Below, one piece after another: positions 35,371 through 44,766 of a DNA stretch of 64,000 bases. Each line of letters starts with the position of its first letter. Position 1 is the stretch's first letter. The stretch comes from Antonospora locustae (Eukaryota; Microsporidia). A program made the translations under genes and the position numbers. The stretch spans positions 186,001-250,000 of the forward strand of contig CM017448.1 of the NCBI GenBank assembly GCA_007674295.1, read 5' to 3'. The notes under the pieces were generated by a model that was given only the letters and a program-made list of their open reading frames with translations, did not search any database and had not been told where the DNA came from.

Positions 35371-38082
35371 ATGGCCAAGAAAAAAAAGACATCCAGTGCT
35401 TTACAGTCCAGAAACACACGGAGCACAGGTGCCTGGAATCATAGCACAGATAGAACATATGGTTTGATACAAGAAATTAGAGCAAATCGGAGAGGAAAAG
35501 GCAAGATTAGTGCAGAAGTACAGGATCTTTTAAGAGACGCCTATATGTTTTTTGTGCAAAGCGATCTGACAAAGTGCAAACAGAAGTTGGAAATTGCCAT
35601 GCAACTTTCATCCACGTGTCCTCAGATATACCAGACACTTGGCACAATCTTTGAGGACCAGGGAAACATGGAAAAAGCTTTCTACTTTTTTCTCATATCA
35701 GCACATATAAAAAAGACAGACATCGAGCTCTGGAAGAAGCTTTACTTTTTCACATTCGAACTGAACATGCTTGAGGAAAGAGTCAAAATATTATCTGAAA
35801 TACAGAAGCTTCATGATAGTAAGGATATTGTCTTGGAAAAGATTTGGCTCTATGAGAAGATTGGCAACGAATTTAAGGCCAGTGAAGCGGAGACAGAGCT
35901 TATAAAATTTGAAGGGTGCGTGCCAGCTATTTTGTACTCTGCACTAGCCAAGTTGAAAAATATGCTTCAAGTACGCAAAGTGTGTAAAAAGGTGCTGTTG
36001 ATTGTAATGAAAAGCCAGCTACGCATGGACACAAGCTTCATGATTCAGCTGATATACATATCCTTCAAGTCAAAGTGCTTCTACTACCTGAGGAAGTTTT
36101 TCCATAAAAACGTAATTTTCACATCTGAAAAGCTGTCCTTGGATCTTAGGCTTATTTTTCTAATTACAGAGATAATGTGCACAGATAAGCTTTTGGAAAC
36201 AATGTGTTTTTTTGCAGAATATGAAGAAAAAGATGTCTATGCAAACATGGATCTGATTTTGTACCTTGCAGATGCACTGTACTTTAAGAAATTTTATGAT
36301 GCATGCAATGAAGTGCTCCTTATGTTGAAAAACCTTAAGGGAATGTGCCATTTGTGTTTTTTGGAATATGAGGCAGATACAAAGTACACTATCAGTAGCA
36401 GTCCCAGCAGTAGCCACGGGCTTTTAATGCTTCGGTCGTCTGCAAGGACAGCAGTCACACGCCACGGCTCTGGAATGATCTTGGGCGAGACCATTTCATA
36501 CATACTCTCTAAAGAAGAGCACGATAAGGAAATGAAATGCAGCACAGGAAACATGGAATTGGCAGCAGGTGAGGAAAACCAGTCGCAGACTGTGATCAAA
36601 AAGTTCTTTGGAAGCTCCGTCGTTAACCGAAGAGGAAGAGCGCTATTTCTCCAAGACGAGATAGATATAAGACAAGCTCCTCTTTTAGTCAAGCTGAACA
36701 GAAAGGACGAGGGTCTCCAGCTATACCTGAAACTCTATGCAGAAGACCCGCTAAACTACCAAGTAAAACAAGCAATAAGCGAAATATACTACGAGCTAGG
36801 CGCACATGACCTTGCAAGACAATACTCCATAAAGAAAGATGCTGTTGACATCATAAACGATCTAACTGACATTGACAAGAGAGTGTTCAGATACACAATA
36901 GAGGAATGCCGAACAATTCGCGAAGCATTTCTTGCTGTCAGTCATATAGACCCTTTGAGCATTGATTATGCATGCATACCAAGCTTTTTAAGTGCATGTC
37001 AACCTCTTGTACGCGACTGTGAGAGCAACCCATTTCTTCTGAATTCAGATAAGAAGTTCAAGGCATTTCTCACACAGGATGAACGCCTTGGAAACCAGAT
37101 GCCAGACATAGACGTGTGCAAGATTATTGAGGAGAGGAAGGAGCTGACTGTAAGAGAAAAGCGATATAAAAGTGCCAGACTAATGAGTCTGCATGGCCTT
37201 GACATAAACGAGTGGCACTGTCTTCTCACAAAATATGTACTAGGATGCCACAGAGTAGGGCAGAACCATGATGCAACTCGTGTTCTGAAGAGAGCACTTT
37301 CTTCTTTTATTATGAGGGACGACGAAGTGGTTCTTGTTAAAATGGTTTTTTTAGGCATTCGAGTAGCTGTGCAAAGCAATGATCTGAATCTTCTGATATA
37401 CAGTGTCAAAAAGTTGGACACCAAGCTCTCTGCCCGCTATTTCTCGCTAGTTTACTACTTTCTGAACTTCCTAAACACTTCCTTGCAGAGAGGAGATTTC
37501 ATGGCTTTTCAGCGTAACCTTCAGAGACTTTACAAACGCAAGTTGAAGAATGTTTGCAAGGACTTAGAAAATCTGGATTTTTCTTCATCAGAAAGTGATG
37601 ATAAGCCTATCACACACGCTACAAAAGAACATGAGAGCCTCTTTATGTATCTCAACAGTTGCCTTCCTAACTTTCTGTATCCTTCTACACTAGAAAGAAT
37701 ATGTAGAATGACCAGAAGTCGCTCAAAGTCGTTAGAAACCGAGATCACGCTCTCAGCGATATTTCTTTGCCAAAGCACAAGTCGCAAGATCAGTAACCGA
37801 AAGCTGTTTATCGACAAAGGCCTAGGAATTTTGAAGAACCTAGAGAAGAGGGCAAAACAGGAGGACAAGGCTGTTGTGTGGTACAATCTTGGAAGAGCGT
37901 ATCATCAATTTGGAATTCTAGGAATAGCAGAGATGTTTTACAGAAAAAGCATGGAGACCATAAACATGGAGCTGAAAAGAATGGCTGCATTCAACCTTGT
38001 ACTTATTTATAAGAAAAATGGGTCATCTGCGCTACATCGTGGAATTCTTGAGAGGCTGAGAAGACAGGAAGAGACATCATAG
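35371..38082 (+). CDS. TFC4: TFIIIC subunit Tfc4-like (tau131), TPR protein
   Basis: 903 aa; CCC lies 3 nt before the ATG. A basic N-terminus (MAKKKKT) precedes two arrays of tetratricopeptide repeats. The first, from about residue 55, contains LRDAYMFFVQSDLTKCKQKL and YQTLGTIFEDQGNMEKAFYFFLISAHIKKTDIELWKKL, the Tfc4 pattern with the 'AAhl...D.e.W..L' step. A second array lies near residues 440-490 and further TPRs at the C-terminus. Tfc4 assembles TFIIIB on tRNA genes. Other TPR proteins (Cdc16/Cdc27, Prp6) are alternatives, but the N-terminal repeat wording favours Tfc4. Confidence 0.8.
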   Translation: MAKKKKTSSALQSRNTRSTGAWNHSTDRTYGLIQEIRANRRGKGKISAEVQDLLRDAYMFFVQSDLTKCKQKLEIAMQLSSTCPQIYQTLGTIFEDQGNMEKAFYFFLISAHIKKTDIELWKKLYFFTFELNMLEERVKILSEIQKLHDSKDIVLEKIWLYEKIGNEFKASEAETELIKFEGCVPAILYSALAKLKNMLQVRKVCKKVLLIVMKSQLRMDTSFMIQLIYISFKSKCFYYLRKFFHKNVIFTSEKLSLDLRLIFLITEIMCTDKLLETMCFFAEYEEKDVYANMDLILYLADALYFKKFYDACNEVLLMLKNLKGMCHLCFLEYEADTKYTISSSPSSSHGLLMLRSSARTAVTRHGSGMILGETISYILSKEEHDKEMKCSTGNMELAAGEENQSQTVIKKFFGSSVVNRRGRALFLQDEIDIRQAPLLVKLNRKDEGLQLYLKLYAEDPLNYQVKQAISEIYYELGAHDLARQYSIKKDAVDIINDLTDIDKRVFRYTIEECRTIREAFLAVSHIDPLSIDYACIPSFLSACQPLVRDCESNPFLLNSDKKFKAFLTQDERLGNQMPDIDVCKIIEERKELTVREKRYKSARLMSLHGLDINEWHCLLTKYVLGCHRVGQNHDATRVLKRALSSFIMRDDEVVLVKMVFLGIRVAVQSNDLNLLIYSVKKLDTKLSARYFSLVYYFLNFLNTSLQRGDFMAFQRNLQRLYKRKLKNVCKDLENLDFSSSESDDKPITHATKEHESLFMYLNSCLPNFLYPSTLERICRMTRSRSKSLETEITLSAIFLCQSTSRKISNRKLFIDKGLGILKNLEKRAKQEDKAVVWYNLGRAYHQFGILGIAEMFYRKSMETINMELKRMAAFNLVLIYKKNGSSALHRGILERLRRQEETS

Positions 38083-38183
38083 AAAATAATATATCTGCAA
38101 AAACGCAATCAAGCTGCCATTTGCATGTTCTCAGAAAAAGCTCGATGCAGTGCGCATATGTGCATAACACTAAAAGGAAATCT

Positions 38184-39824
38184 CTACTCACGTGTCCTCT
38201 CTCGTGGCTTATGTTTGATAAATCCATCACATTTTATGACCATCTGTGCAACCTCAACAGCGGCTGCGATTATTCTTCTCTTTATTCTAAGACTCTCGAC
38301 AACGCCTGCGCGTCTCATGCATTCGACACTTCCGTTGGCCATGTTGACACCTGCTGTCTTGTTTCCGTTGAAATGTTCCGACCTCATTCTGGCTTTGATC
38401 TCCTCTCCATCAAAGCCTCCGTTTTCGCATATTATCATTGGAATTCTTTGAAGTGCGTTCGAAAATGCAATAATAGACTCACTCTCCTTACCTGGAAACT
38501 CAAGTGCATATCTCCCCAGGCACAGTGCCAGCTCCATTTCCGTTGCACCACCCCCGCATACAACCTTTTTTTCGTGCTTGATCTTATTCAGGACACACAG
38601 CGCATCATGAATGCTTCTTTCAGCCTCATCAAGAACTTCCTGGCTGCTTCCTCTCAAGATAATTGTAGATGCGTTTTGGCCTTTCTTCTCAAACTTTATC
38701 ATTCTTTCGTTTCCAATCAACACGTTTGCTACTTTTGTGCACGACCCAAAGTGTTCTTCGTCCAGCTTGTCAAAGGTACTCATAATCCTCCCTCCAAGAA
38801 ACTTTGTAAGTCTTTCCACACCGTCAAAGTCCGCGTGCTCTATTGCAATCACACCTTTTTCACGAAAAAGCTCAAGAGGATAGTCATATATAAGCTGTCT
38901 GTTGATAAAAACCTTGATTGGAACAACGCATATTTTGTCAATCTTCTCTTTCATTCTATTTCTCTCCGCCTCTTCGATATCACTCAGCTTAGATATCGAA
39001 TCCACATTGATCTTTGCTCCAAATATTTTTATTTTGTCTGTGTCAAGTGATGTGTTTGCTGTCAGCACTCTTATTTCGCTTGCTTCAGTTTCATGCTGGT
39101 TTTTGTTCTTTTCATAAAGTAGCTTCTCATCGATGAACTGGTCTTTTTTCAGTATGAACCCATCGCTTAAAAATGACTCCTCCAGCTTTCCAGAGCTTTT
39201 TATGATCTGTATCATATTCAGATCATCGTTATCACCAAGTCTGCTAACAGCCTCTAGACAGATTCTGGAAAACAGGTCCAAGTTGCATTTCAAGACCTTA
39301 GAGCATATTGTTGTTCGTGCTAAGTTATGCAAGTCCTCGTCGGTCGCATCGCTTGCAAGAAAAAGAAGCTCCTCCTTTATCTTTTCTAGCGCCAGTTGAT
39401 AGCCTTCAATGACCTTTATCGGGTGTATTTTGAGCTTGTATGCTTCGTCAATTAGAAGAGATGCTAGAACAGAGACAGATGTTGTTCCGTCACCCTCCTC
39501 CCAGTCTTGAGAAATGGAAGCGTTTATGAGTACTTTTGCTGCAGGATTATCCACAACCAGGTTCTTTAGAATCGTTGCGCCGTCGTTTGTAACCGAAACC
39601 GATTGGGGCCCCTGCATGATCTTCATGGCGCCCTTTGGACCTAGTGTTGTGCCAAGTATTGCCCCTATCAGCTCAGCACCTGCCTTGAATGTCCTTATTG
39701 CATCATCTCCACGTTCCTCGTGTGTGTCTTCATTATTGTGAGAAAATATGTTCATGTGAGGGTAAAAATTTTGTAGCTCTGAATTCGTACTGGAGTCCTC
39801 TGCTATGAGTGTTTTTGCCATCAT
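38184..39824 (-). CDS. CCT2: Chaperonin CCT/TRiC subunit beta
   Basis: 546 aa from ATG-ATG at 39824/39821; the frame beyond starts with TTG. TCP-1 signatures are complete: LGTTLGPKGAMKIM, VTNDGATILKN, and the nucleotide motif GDGTTSVSVLA (a Trp-Glu pair precedes it). CFINRQLIYDYP-type and IAIEHADFDGVERL blocks, and GSCTKVANVLIG, identify the beta subunit. CCT folds actin and tubulin in the cytosol; its modulator Plp1 is encoded at 0.3 kb. It shares a 110-nt divergent promoter with the CDP-DAG synthase gene and converges on TFC4. Confidence 0.94.
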   Translation of the reverse strand: MMAKTLIAEDSSTNSELQNFYPHMNIFSHNNEDTHEERGDDAIRTFKAGAELIGAILGTTLGPKGAMKIMQGPQSVSVTNDGATILKNLVVDNPAAKVLINASISQDWEEGDGTTSVSVLASLLIDEAYKLKIHPIKVIEGYQLALEKIKEELLFLASDATDEDLHNLARTTICSKVLKCNLDLFSRICLEAVSRLGDNDDLNMIQIIKSSGKLEESFLSDGFILKKDQFIDEKLLYEKNKNQHETEASEIRVLTANTSLDTDKIKIFGAKINVDSISKLSDIEEAERNRMKEKIDKICVVPIKVFINRQLIYDYPLELFREKGVIAIEHADFDGVERLTKFLGGRIMSTFDKLDEEHFGSCTKVANVLIGNERMIKFEKKGQNASTIILRGSSQEVLDEAERSIHDALCVLNKIKHEKKVVCGGGATEMELALCLGRYALEFPGKESESIIAFSNALQRIPMIICENGGFDGEEIKARMRSEHFNGNKTAGVNMANGSVECMRRAGVVESLRIKRRIIAAAVEVAQMVIKCDGFIKHKPRERTRE

Positions 39825-39934
39825 TATGCCGCAAAACAATGCACAAGACAATCATTTACCTCATTTGTTTCCTTATTCTCGCATGGAAGACAGATTCCGG
39901 TCTTTTTAGTTTCTTGAAAATCCATAGCCCATTG

Positions 39935-41113
39935 ATGAAAGCTAAGCAGAACTTGCATACAGAGCCGGTCCTGAAAAGAAGCTATGCAATGAAAATGTCC
40001 CAAGATGCCCCTGAGCAGCTTTCATGTAGCAATGCAACAGAGAAGAGCTGCAGAAGCAGATGCATAAAGCGAGTTCTCAGCACAGTTTGTGTGGATAGTC
40101 TTACAAGACGTGCATTACTGACCATATTTATGATAGGATCCTTTGGATATCTTGCCATGAAAGACAAGATGTTCATAACGGTTCTTATTCTTTTTATACA
40201 GATCTGTTCGTTCCGGGAAGTTATATCGGTTGCACTCATTAAGAGAAAAATGACACGTCTATCAAAATATCTTATCTTCCATTTTTTCATAACTGCAAAC
40301 ATCTTTTTGCTACATAAATCAATCATAAGCATATTTAGCAAAACTATGCTCATAAAATACAACAGGTTTTGTACGCTCATGAGCTTTTGCTTTTACGTCA
40401 TGGGATTTTGTATATTCACATATAGCCTCAGGAAAAAGAGCCTGAAAAAGCAATTCTATGTATTTGGAGTCACACACCTGACTACAATTTTGATGTGCAA
40501 GGCTGTGCAGGCGGCCATTCTAAATCTTGAAAGAGGCAAGTTTTGGGTTGTTTTCCCAGCATCACTTGTGATATCTAATGATATATCTGCGTATGTTGTA
40601 GGAAAACTAATAGGACGGAGACCTCTGTTTAAAATAAGCCCCAAAAAGACAACTGAAGGCTTCGTAGGTGGATTTATCGGCACAGGAATCTTGGGCATCG
40701 TGATAGCCTATTCTACGCTAAGATTCAAGCTAGTTAGCGATGAGTACCTAGAAAAGTTTTCAGAGCAATTTATACTGAGTATTGCTGGATGTGCGTTTAC
40801 AGTGAAGGCAATATACGTTCACTCGCTGTTCTTTATACTGTTTGCATCTTTTGTTGCACCCTTTGGCGGATTTTTTGCAAGCGGATACAAAAGAACTTTT
40901 GGTGTTAAGGACTTTGGTACGATCATTCCAGGCCATGGAGGAATGATGGACAGAATGGACTGTCAGTTTATGATGGCTGTTTTTACAAATGTCTACATCA
41001 GTACATTTCTGAATGTGGGCCTGTGGAATGTTGCAGACGTTGTAATATTTGTTCAGAAAAGACTGAGCCAACCACAAATCGAGGAATTGGTTCGCATACT
41101 GACATCGACATAA
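39935..41113 (+). CDS. CDS1: Phosphatidate cytidylyltransferase (CDP-DAG synthase)
   Basis: 392 aa from the ATG at 39935, four bases after CCC (the upstream in-frame ATG at 39839 lacks the motif). About eight membrane helices. The CdsA signature is KRTFGVKDFGTIIPGHGGMMDRMD near the end, with SNDISAYVVGKLIGRRPLFKISPKKT-EGF before it, both as in fungal CDS1. The enzyme makes CDP-diacylglycerol from phosphatidate and CTP in the ER, the substrate of the PI synthase at 33.3 kb. Confidence 0.92.
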   Translation: MKAKQNLHTEPVLKRSYAMKMSQDAPEQLSCSNATEKSCRSRCIKRVLSTVCVDSLTRRALLTIFMIGSFGYLAMKDKMFITVLILFIQICSFREVISVALIKRKMTRLSKYLIFHFFITANIFLLHKSIISIFSKTMLIKYNRFCTLMSFCFYVMGFCIFTYSLRKKSLKKQFYVFGVTHLTTILMCKAVQAAILNLERGKFWVVFPASLVISNDISAYVVGKLIGRRPLFKISPKKTTEGFVGGFIGTGILGIVIAYSTLRFKLVSDEYLEKFSEQFILSIAGCAFTVKAIYVHSLFFILFASFVAPFGGFFASGYKRTFGVKDFGTIIPGHGGMMDRMDCQFMMAVFTNVYISTFLNVGLWNVADVVIFVQKRLSQPQIEELVRILTST

Positions 41114-41135
41114 GTAAAAAGATATGTTTATATCA

Positions 41136-41900
41136 TTATGTTTTCTCTGAAAGTCCACGAGTCTCTACCAAGGCTCGATGTTTCACAGAACTTCGCTGTC
41201 TTCTTGTCATCTTTACCATACTTGCACAGAAAAGGATTACGACGAAAAGCACTAGAACGAATATTATTCTATTTTTGAGAAACACTCCTTTAGACGGTGT
41301 CAATGCAAGCTCTCTGTTTGTACACTTTATGTTCTCGTTTGTCTGAGCCATGAAAAACTCGATTCTATCGAGCTTCCATGTCTGCGACCCTATTGCAATT
41401 TTCAACTCCATTAAGATTGTGGTGAGTCCAAATATCGACTGCCTGATATCATTAGCCTGCACCATACTTTCGTTCAGCAGCACTTTCTCGTCACGTTCGT
41501 CAAGTCTGTCAAATATCTCCATGCAGCTTACCTTTTTTAGAAAGTCCTGCTGCATGGATCTGTAGCTGTGAACTATTTTTTGGAGTTCTAGAGAAAGGTA
41601 GTCACTGATATTCTTCTTCATGGTATCTGTTATGCTGTACGAACCTACGCGGCGTATAGCACGTTCGATCTCTTCAATTCCCGCGTCAATCTCTGCCTTT
41701 TTAATTGTTATGTCTTCCATTCGCTGTTTTCTTGACACAAAGCTTGGCAGACACTGACGCTCTTGCATGACATGCAAGTCGTTAATATTAGACTTGGTCT
41801 TTGTGATATTCATCTTTACGTCATCAATACTTATAGGTCTAAATGCATATCCGTCTTCTCTTCTGCGCCGCAAAACGGCTCTTCCCCTGTTTACCAACAT
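41136..41900 (-). CDS. TLG2: Qa-SNARE, Tlg2/syntaxin-16-like
   Basis: 254 aa. An N-terminal segment of the syntaxin-16 type (LPSFVSR...I-x3-E-I-D-x-GIEEIERAI) leads into a helical domain. The SNARE motif is about residues 150-205, with the zero-layer glutamine in the IGSQ-x4-DRIE block (syntaxins: 'DQG..vDRIDynie'). The membrane anchor (about 210-228) is followed by a basic tail of about 25 residues, in which the lumenal side is unusually long. Tlg2 acts at the trans-Golgi/endosome. Sed5 is the alternative. Stops of this gene and CDS1 converge within 22 nt. Confidence 0.7.
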   Translation of the reverse strand: MLVNRGRAVLRRRREDGYAFRPISIDDVKMNITKTKSNINDLHVMQERQCLPSFVSRKQRMEDITIKKAEIDAGIEEIERAIRRVGSYSITDTMKKNISDYLSLELQKIVHSYRSMQQDFLKKVSCMEIFDRLDERDEKVLLNESMVQANDIRQSIFGLTTILMELKIAIGSQTWKLDRIEFFMAQTNENIKCTNRELALTPSKGVFLKNRIIFVLVLFVVILFCASMVKMTRRQRSSVKHRALVETRGLSEKT

Positions 41901-41999
41901 CCAACTGTTTTCGGCTTTGTTTGAAACGCTTTCCTGTTATAAGGTTTGAGAGTTTGTTTCATCCTCTTCTTTCAATGTTGCAGTGAAAGAATCTCGCCT

Positions 42000-42422
42000 C
42001 TAGTATCCAGAGCATCCTCTGCATCCACAGTTATCACACTCCACTACACTGTTTGTCTCTAAATTTCTCCGTGGAACTCTACATATGCACACGTTGCCAT
42101 GTTTGCTGTCGTTCTGTATGCACCGGAGACAGCAAAGATTTTCATACCCGTTTTTTTTCCAATAGCATACAAGAACATGGTCGCAGTAGAAATTTTCTGT
42201 GCAATATCTGTACATGCGTTTGGAAATCTTCCCGCTCTTATACATGTCATATATATTCTTTGTGCGCTCTCTGTGCAGGCGAAATATTGGCCAGTACCTC
42301 TCCTGCTCGCGAATACCTGTGTCCTGGCTAGCTTCAATATCACGCATTTTCTGCTCAACCTCGTCGATGTAATTTGAAATTACAGGCCATTCATCGGGCG
42401 GATCCTGGTGATAGCGAGGCAT
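42000..42422 (-). CDS. BUD31: Spliceosome protein Bud31 (G10 family)
   Basis: 140 aa; the ATG directly follows CCC. The G10 family pattern spans the entire length: PPDEWPVISNYIDEVEQKMRD, WPIFRLHRERTKNIYDMY, then the zinc-cluster region YWKKNGYENLCCLRCIQ, NVCICRVPRRNLE and CDNCGCRGCSGY, with all cysteines present. Bud31 sits near the catalytic centre of the spliceosome. It fits the presence of a real intron in eL39 at 20.2 kb. Confidence 0.95.
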   Translation of the reverse strand: MPRYHQDPPDEWPVISNYIDEVEQKMRDIEASQDTGIREQERYWPIFRLHRERTKNIYDMYKSGKISKRMYRYCTENFYCDHVLVCYWKKNGYENLCCLRCIQNDSKHGNVCICRVPRRNLETNSVVECDNCGCRGCSGY

Positions 42423-42881
42423 GGGCGGTATTTGTGTTTTGGTAAATACATTACAAAAAAGAGTTCGTGGAATTTTTTATTCTCGAGAATATTTTCGCAA
42501 ACATTTGCTGATATAGTGATGGATCTGTCTTTGAATACGAACCCCACAATATATAACTGATACCTGCAAAGCAACAGTATCAGATGTGCTACTATTCTTA
42601 CATTTCAATTAAAGACCTACAGATAAGTGGCATCATGTCTAAACCAGCCGCTTAGATAATTGTGGAATCTAACAGATTATCTTCTTTATTAAACCATCAT
42701 TGATGTCACATTCTAACAAGTAATAGAATTATGTGCTTTTCATATGCTACTTTCTGTCTCGCTAAAGCGACTTGCAAATGGCACCAATGGCAAACCTCTG
42801 CTTTTGAAAAGGAATATGTAATTTCCATTAGCGAAACACAGTCAATGTGCACAATACCTAGAAGTTGGTTTATTTAAACGA
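42423..42881. other. Divergent intergenic region, 459 nt, with a hairpin
   Basis: It lies between BUD31 and the GGT gene. No coding frame of note was found. A perfect 7-bp inverted repeat (CTGATAC/GTATCAG, 13-nt loop) sits at 42557-42583. A GTGATGG about 30 nt before it and a CTGA inside its left arm loosely recall box C/D elements, too weak to call a snoRNA. Confidence 0.35.
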
Positions 42882-44708
42882 ATGTTTCATGTTAAAATGA
42901 AAAACATTCTAGCACCAAAAGCAAACATGAGCAGCCTGATGGTTCAGAAAACATGGACTGTTGTACTTTTGGTAACATTTTTATACATTGAGACTAAAAT
43001 GAGCCATCAAGAGACTAAAGATTTCCTCAATTTCAGGGATCTTGAAAAACAGCATACTGTACAAAGTACAAGTGAGAACGCTGGAGCGGTATTTAGAACG
43101 TGTGCAGTTAGTACAGAGGTTCCGATTTGTTCGAAGATAGGTGTTGAAATTATGAGGATGGGCGGAAATGCAATGGATGCAGCAGTAGCATCCACAATCT
43201 GCGTGGGCATAATAAACTCATTTTCATCTGGAATTGGTGGTGGTGGCTTCATGCTCATAAGAAAGCCTGCTGATGATGGAGATGTGGTTGACATGATTGA
43301 CTTTAGGGAAACAGCCCCATCTGGTATTACTGTTGAATATCTCCAGGCCAAGGCAGACCTTACAAAGGTAAGCGGAACTTCGGTTGCCGTCCCTGGAGAG
43401 ATTAAGGGCTTGTACATGGCACACAAGAAGTATGGGAGGCTTCCCTGGAAGGAGCTATTTACAAAGAACATAGAAATAGCAAATGACTTTGAAGCAAGCG
43501 AGCAACTGTGCAGAAGACTAAAAAAGTTGCAAACATATATATTTGCAGATGAGGGTCTCAGAAAAACATATACAAGAGGCGACAACTTGGTTGTTCCAGG
43601 CCAGAAGATACAGAGAAAAAACTATGCAAAAACACTTAGAACAGTTGCTGAAGACCCAGATTCATTTTATACAGGCGAGATAGCTGAAAAAATAGTAAGG
43701 TCTGTGCGGTCAAATGGTGGAATACTAAATAAGCAAGACCTTGCATCATATAAAGCAGTGCACAGAAAGGTTCTAGCTGGAAAGTATCGAGATTACACGG
43801 TGTACACAACAAACCTGCCAACAAGTGGTGCATTTATCATACAAGCCCTGAATGTAATGGAGAACTTTGATTTGCCAGATATAGCAAGGGTTGGGAGGGA
43901 AACGAAGCAGTATCCTCACTATCATCTTTTGATCGAAATATTTAAGTTCATGGCAGCAAAAAGGGGTGAACTTGCTGATCCTGATTTCCTACCTAGGTGG
44001 GAGGAACTTGTGAAAGAAATCATCTCGGAAAAGTATGCAAAGTCAATTGTTGAGAAGATTGACTTCAACAGTGTACTTGCACCGGAGGAGTATGGGAGAG
44101 TTCTAGAAAGCACAGATGATCACGGCACCACGCATCTAAATGTTGTTGATAAGGATGACATGGTTGTGCTTGTCACAAGCACAGTGAATCTTGAGTTTGG
44201 TGCCAAGTTCATGGACTTGGAGACTGGAATCATATTCAACAACGAAGTTGACGACTTCTATGTCCCCAAGGTCAAAAATGCTTTTGATCTTGACAAAATG
44301 GGAAAGAATATCATCAAGCCTGGAAAGAGACCTTTTTCGTCAGCAGCACCTGTTATAATGATGAAGCACGACGAAATAATTGCAATTGGTGCTGCTGGAG
44401 GCACTAGAATACCAACGTCTATCTTTTCCGTGATATTTCACCTGATTCTAGGCAGGAGTCTTCAAGACGCAATCATGGAATCACGCATACACAACCAACT
44501 AGTGCCCGCATATACATACATTGAGAATAGCCTTGACAAAAAGATAATAAAATACTTGAGATCGCTAGGCCACAACGTGGCTGTGTCATCACAGAATTCG
44601 ATATTCACTTCTGTGCAAGGCATCAGAGTTATGAGGCTGGAAAATGGGGAAAGACAAATAGAGGCATTTTCGGACAAGAGGAAAGGTGGTCTCTCGTCGG
44701 GGATGTGA
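42882..44708 (+). CDS. Gamma-glutamyltransferase (GGT), secreted or membrane-anchored
   Basis: 608 aa. An N-terminal hydrophobic signal anchor (about 24-37) indicates entry to the secretory pathway. GGT blocks are complete: GGNAMDAAVAS, SSGIGGGGFMLI, DFRETAP, the autocleavage/nucleophile site DHGT-TH (T416, first residue of the small subunit), FNNEVDDF, KRPFSSAAPVIM and GAAGGTRIPT. The enzyme removes gamma-glutamyl groups from glutathione outside the cytosol, starting cysteine salvage. In a genome this reduced it suggests use of host glutathione. Base composition is like its neighbours. The start could also be one of several nearby ATGs (42897, 42927). Confidence 0.93.
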   Translation: MFHVKMKNILAPKANMSSLMVQKTWTVVLLVTFLYIETKMSHQETKDFLNFRDLEKQHTVQSTSENAGAVFRTCAVSTEVPICSKIGVEIMRMGGNAMDAAVASTICVGIINSFSSGIGGGGFMLIRKPADDGDVVDMIDFRETAPSGITVEYLQAKADLTKVSGTSVAVPGEIKGLYMAHKKYGRLPWKELFTKNIEIANDFEASEQLCRRLKKLQTYIFADEGLRKTYTRGDNLVVPGQKIQRKNYAKTLRTVAEDPDSFYTGEIAEKIVRSVRSNGGILNKQDLASYKAVHRKVLAGKYRDYTVYTTNLPTSGAFIIQALNVMENFDLPDIARVGRETKQYPHYHLLIEIFKFMAAKRGELADPDFLPRWEELVKEIISEKYAKSIVEKIDFNSVLAPEEYGRVLESTDDHGTTHLNVVDKDDMVVLVTSTVNLEFGAKFMDLETGIIFNNEVDDFYVPKVKNAFDLDKMGKNIIKPGKRPFSSAAPVIMMKHDEIIAIGAAGGTRIPTSIFSVIFHLILGRSLQDAIMESRIHNQLVPAYTYIENSLDKKIIKYLRSLGHNVAVSSQNSIFTSVQGIRVMRLENGERQIEAFSDKRKGGLSSGM

Positions 44709-44766
44709 CAAGTTTGTCGCAATTGTTTGCTCATTAAGAAAACACAACCATGAAGACAAAGACCCC

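Noticed and set aside
35307..35375. Functional tRNA gene at this place
   Set aside because: A and B boxes are present but acceptor and T stems do not pair; kept only as a regulatory or relict element.
38121..39050. 309-codon frame on + across the CCT2 gene
   Set aside because: Entirely antisense to unmistakable CCT2 coding sequence.
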